From an uncultured Caulobacterales bacterium (GTDB lineage: Bacteria > Pseudomonadota > Alphaproteobacteria > Caulobacterales > Maricaulaceae), in NCBI GenBank assembly GCA_938001915.1, contig CALLBD010000049.1:62001-126000 (forward strand): a stretch of DNA of 64,000 nucleotides. Reading direction: 5' to 3'. Each line of letters starts with the position of its first letter. The stretch's first letter is position 1. Shown in pieces: positions 63,523 to 64,000 of the stretch. Below the pieces are notes generated by a model. It did no database searches. It saw only the letters and a list, made by a program, of their open reading frames with translations, and was not told where the DNA came from. A program made the position numbers and the translations under genes.

Positions 63523-64000
63523 ATGAAACGTAAAAAATCAGATTACCGCCGCAATGTTGGGGTGGCGATATTTAATGCACAAGGGCAAATCTGGCTGGGG
63601 AAACGCTTCGGCGAAGACGGCCCGCACGTGTGGCAATGCCCACAAGGCGGCATAGATAAAGGCGAGAAACCCAAAGCCGCCGCACGCCGCGAATTATTCG
63701 AAGAAACGGGCCTTCGTGCAAAGGAGATGGAATATCTCGGCAAAGTCAAAGGCTGGCTCTATTATGACTTCCCGCCAGAAATTTTGGCAAAAAAAAAGAA
63801 GCGCTTCATAAATAAAGGGCAACGCCAAAAATGGTATGCCTTCCGCTATTTTGGGGACGGCTCGGATGTCAATTTGACGGCGCATGGGCCTCAGGAGTTT
63901 TCCGAATGGCGATGGGCGGAGCTAAACTCAATCGCGGATACCATCGTGCCCTTTAAGCGGGCTGTTTATGAACAGTTGATTGTTGAATTTGCAGACTTCG
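63523..64000 (+). CDS. rppH: RNA pyrophosphohydrolase RppH (cut by window edge)
   Basis: Nudix hydrolase removing pyrophosphate from mRNA 5' ends and starting decay. RRNVGVAIFNAQGQIWLGKR at the N-terminus and the Nudix box GGIDKGEKPKAAARRELFEE are clear, and QKWYAFRYFGDGSDVNL is typical. The window ends in the C-terminal part; about 159 codons are seen, with no stop. It starts 3 bases after the deacetylase stop. Confidence 0.95.
   Translation, partial: MKRKKSDYRRNVGVAIFNAQGQIWLGKRFGEDGPHVWQCPQGGIDKGEKPKAAARRELFEETGLRAKEMEYLGKVKGWLYYDFPPEILAKKKKRFINKGQRQKWYAFRYFGDGSDVNLTAHGPQEFSEWRWAELNSIADTIVPFKRAVYEQLIVEFADF

Overview
The window is a contiguous piece of an alphaproteobacterial chromosome, with moderate G+C by eye. 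I infer a stalk-forming or marine relative of Caulobacter (Hyphomonadaceae/Maricaulales-like). The inference rests on gene content (dcw cluster, obgE-proB-proA-nadD-rsfS-rlmH, an EnvC/CtpA block, TadG) and on three consensus sites for the cell-cycle regulator CtrA (TTAA-N7-TTAAC). No phage, insertion sequence, CRISPR array or confident tRNA was found.

Region 1 (1-11.6 kb, minus strand) is the division and cell-wall (dcw) cluster in canonical order mraZ-rsmH-ftsL-ftsI-murE-murF-mraY-murD-ftsW-murG-murC, mostly with 4-base stop/start overlaps. The 250-base leader holds a 10-bp-phased TGGG array (MraZ operator) and a perfect CtrA box. Upstream lie a small lipoprotein gene and rnpB with its promoter.

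Region 2 (12.5-38.4 kb) is mixed housekeeping and accessory genes: two amidohydrolases flanking a BASS transporter; an AmpD-like amidase; a DMT exporter; a DnaJ/TerB protein; two CDP-alcohol phosphatidyltransferases (one with a degenerate motif) next to uvrC; a pterin block (folB, an SDR reductase, a QueD-like protein lacking the usual Cys); a Ca/Na antiporter; LysM, alanine racemase, Lrp, penicillin-acylase-like, VWA, FKBP and TadG genes; a frameshifted Kazal-type lipoprotein; and a hairpin-rich gap with a REP-like element.

Region 3 (38.5-50.9 kb) holds an M16 peptidase, a HAD hydrolase and the most remarkable locus: a single gene of about 8.47 kb encoding an exported protein of about 2800 residues. 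It has 49 acidic 23-residue repeats, then a glycine-rich hinge with a DxNxDGxxD loop, then 42 basic 23-residue repeats in the same register, and a C-terminal peptidoglycan-binding domain. By hand count the arms carry about -163 and +170 charges. A perfect CtrA box lies upstream. I propose it as a cell-cycle-regulated, wall-anchored, charge-complementary giant protein.

Region 4 (51-64 kb, plus strand) is a conserved run: rplU-rpmA, three GNAT acetyltransferases, obgE, proB, proA, nadD, rsfS, rlmH, an EnvC-like factor, two tandem S41 proteases, a divergent polysaccharide-deacetylase-like protein whose Asp pair is replaced by Gly-Gly, and the start of rppH.
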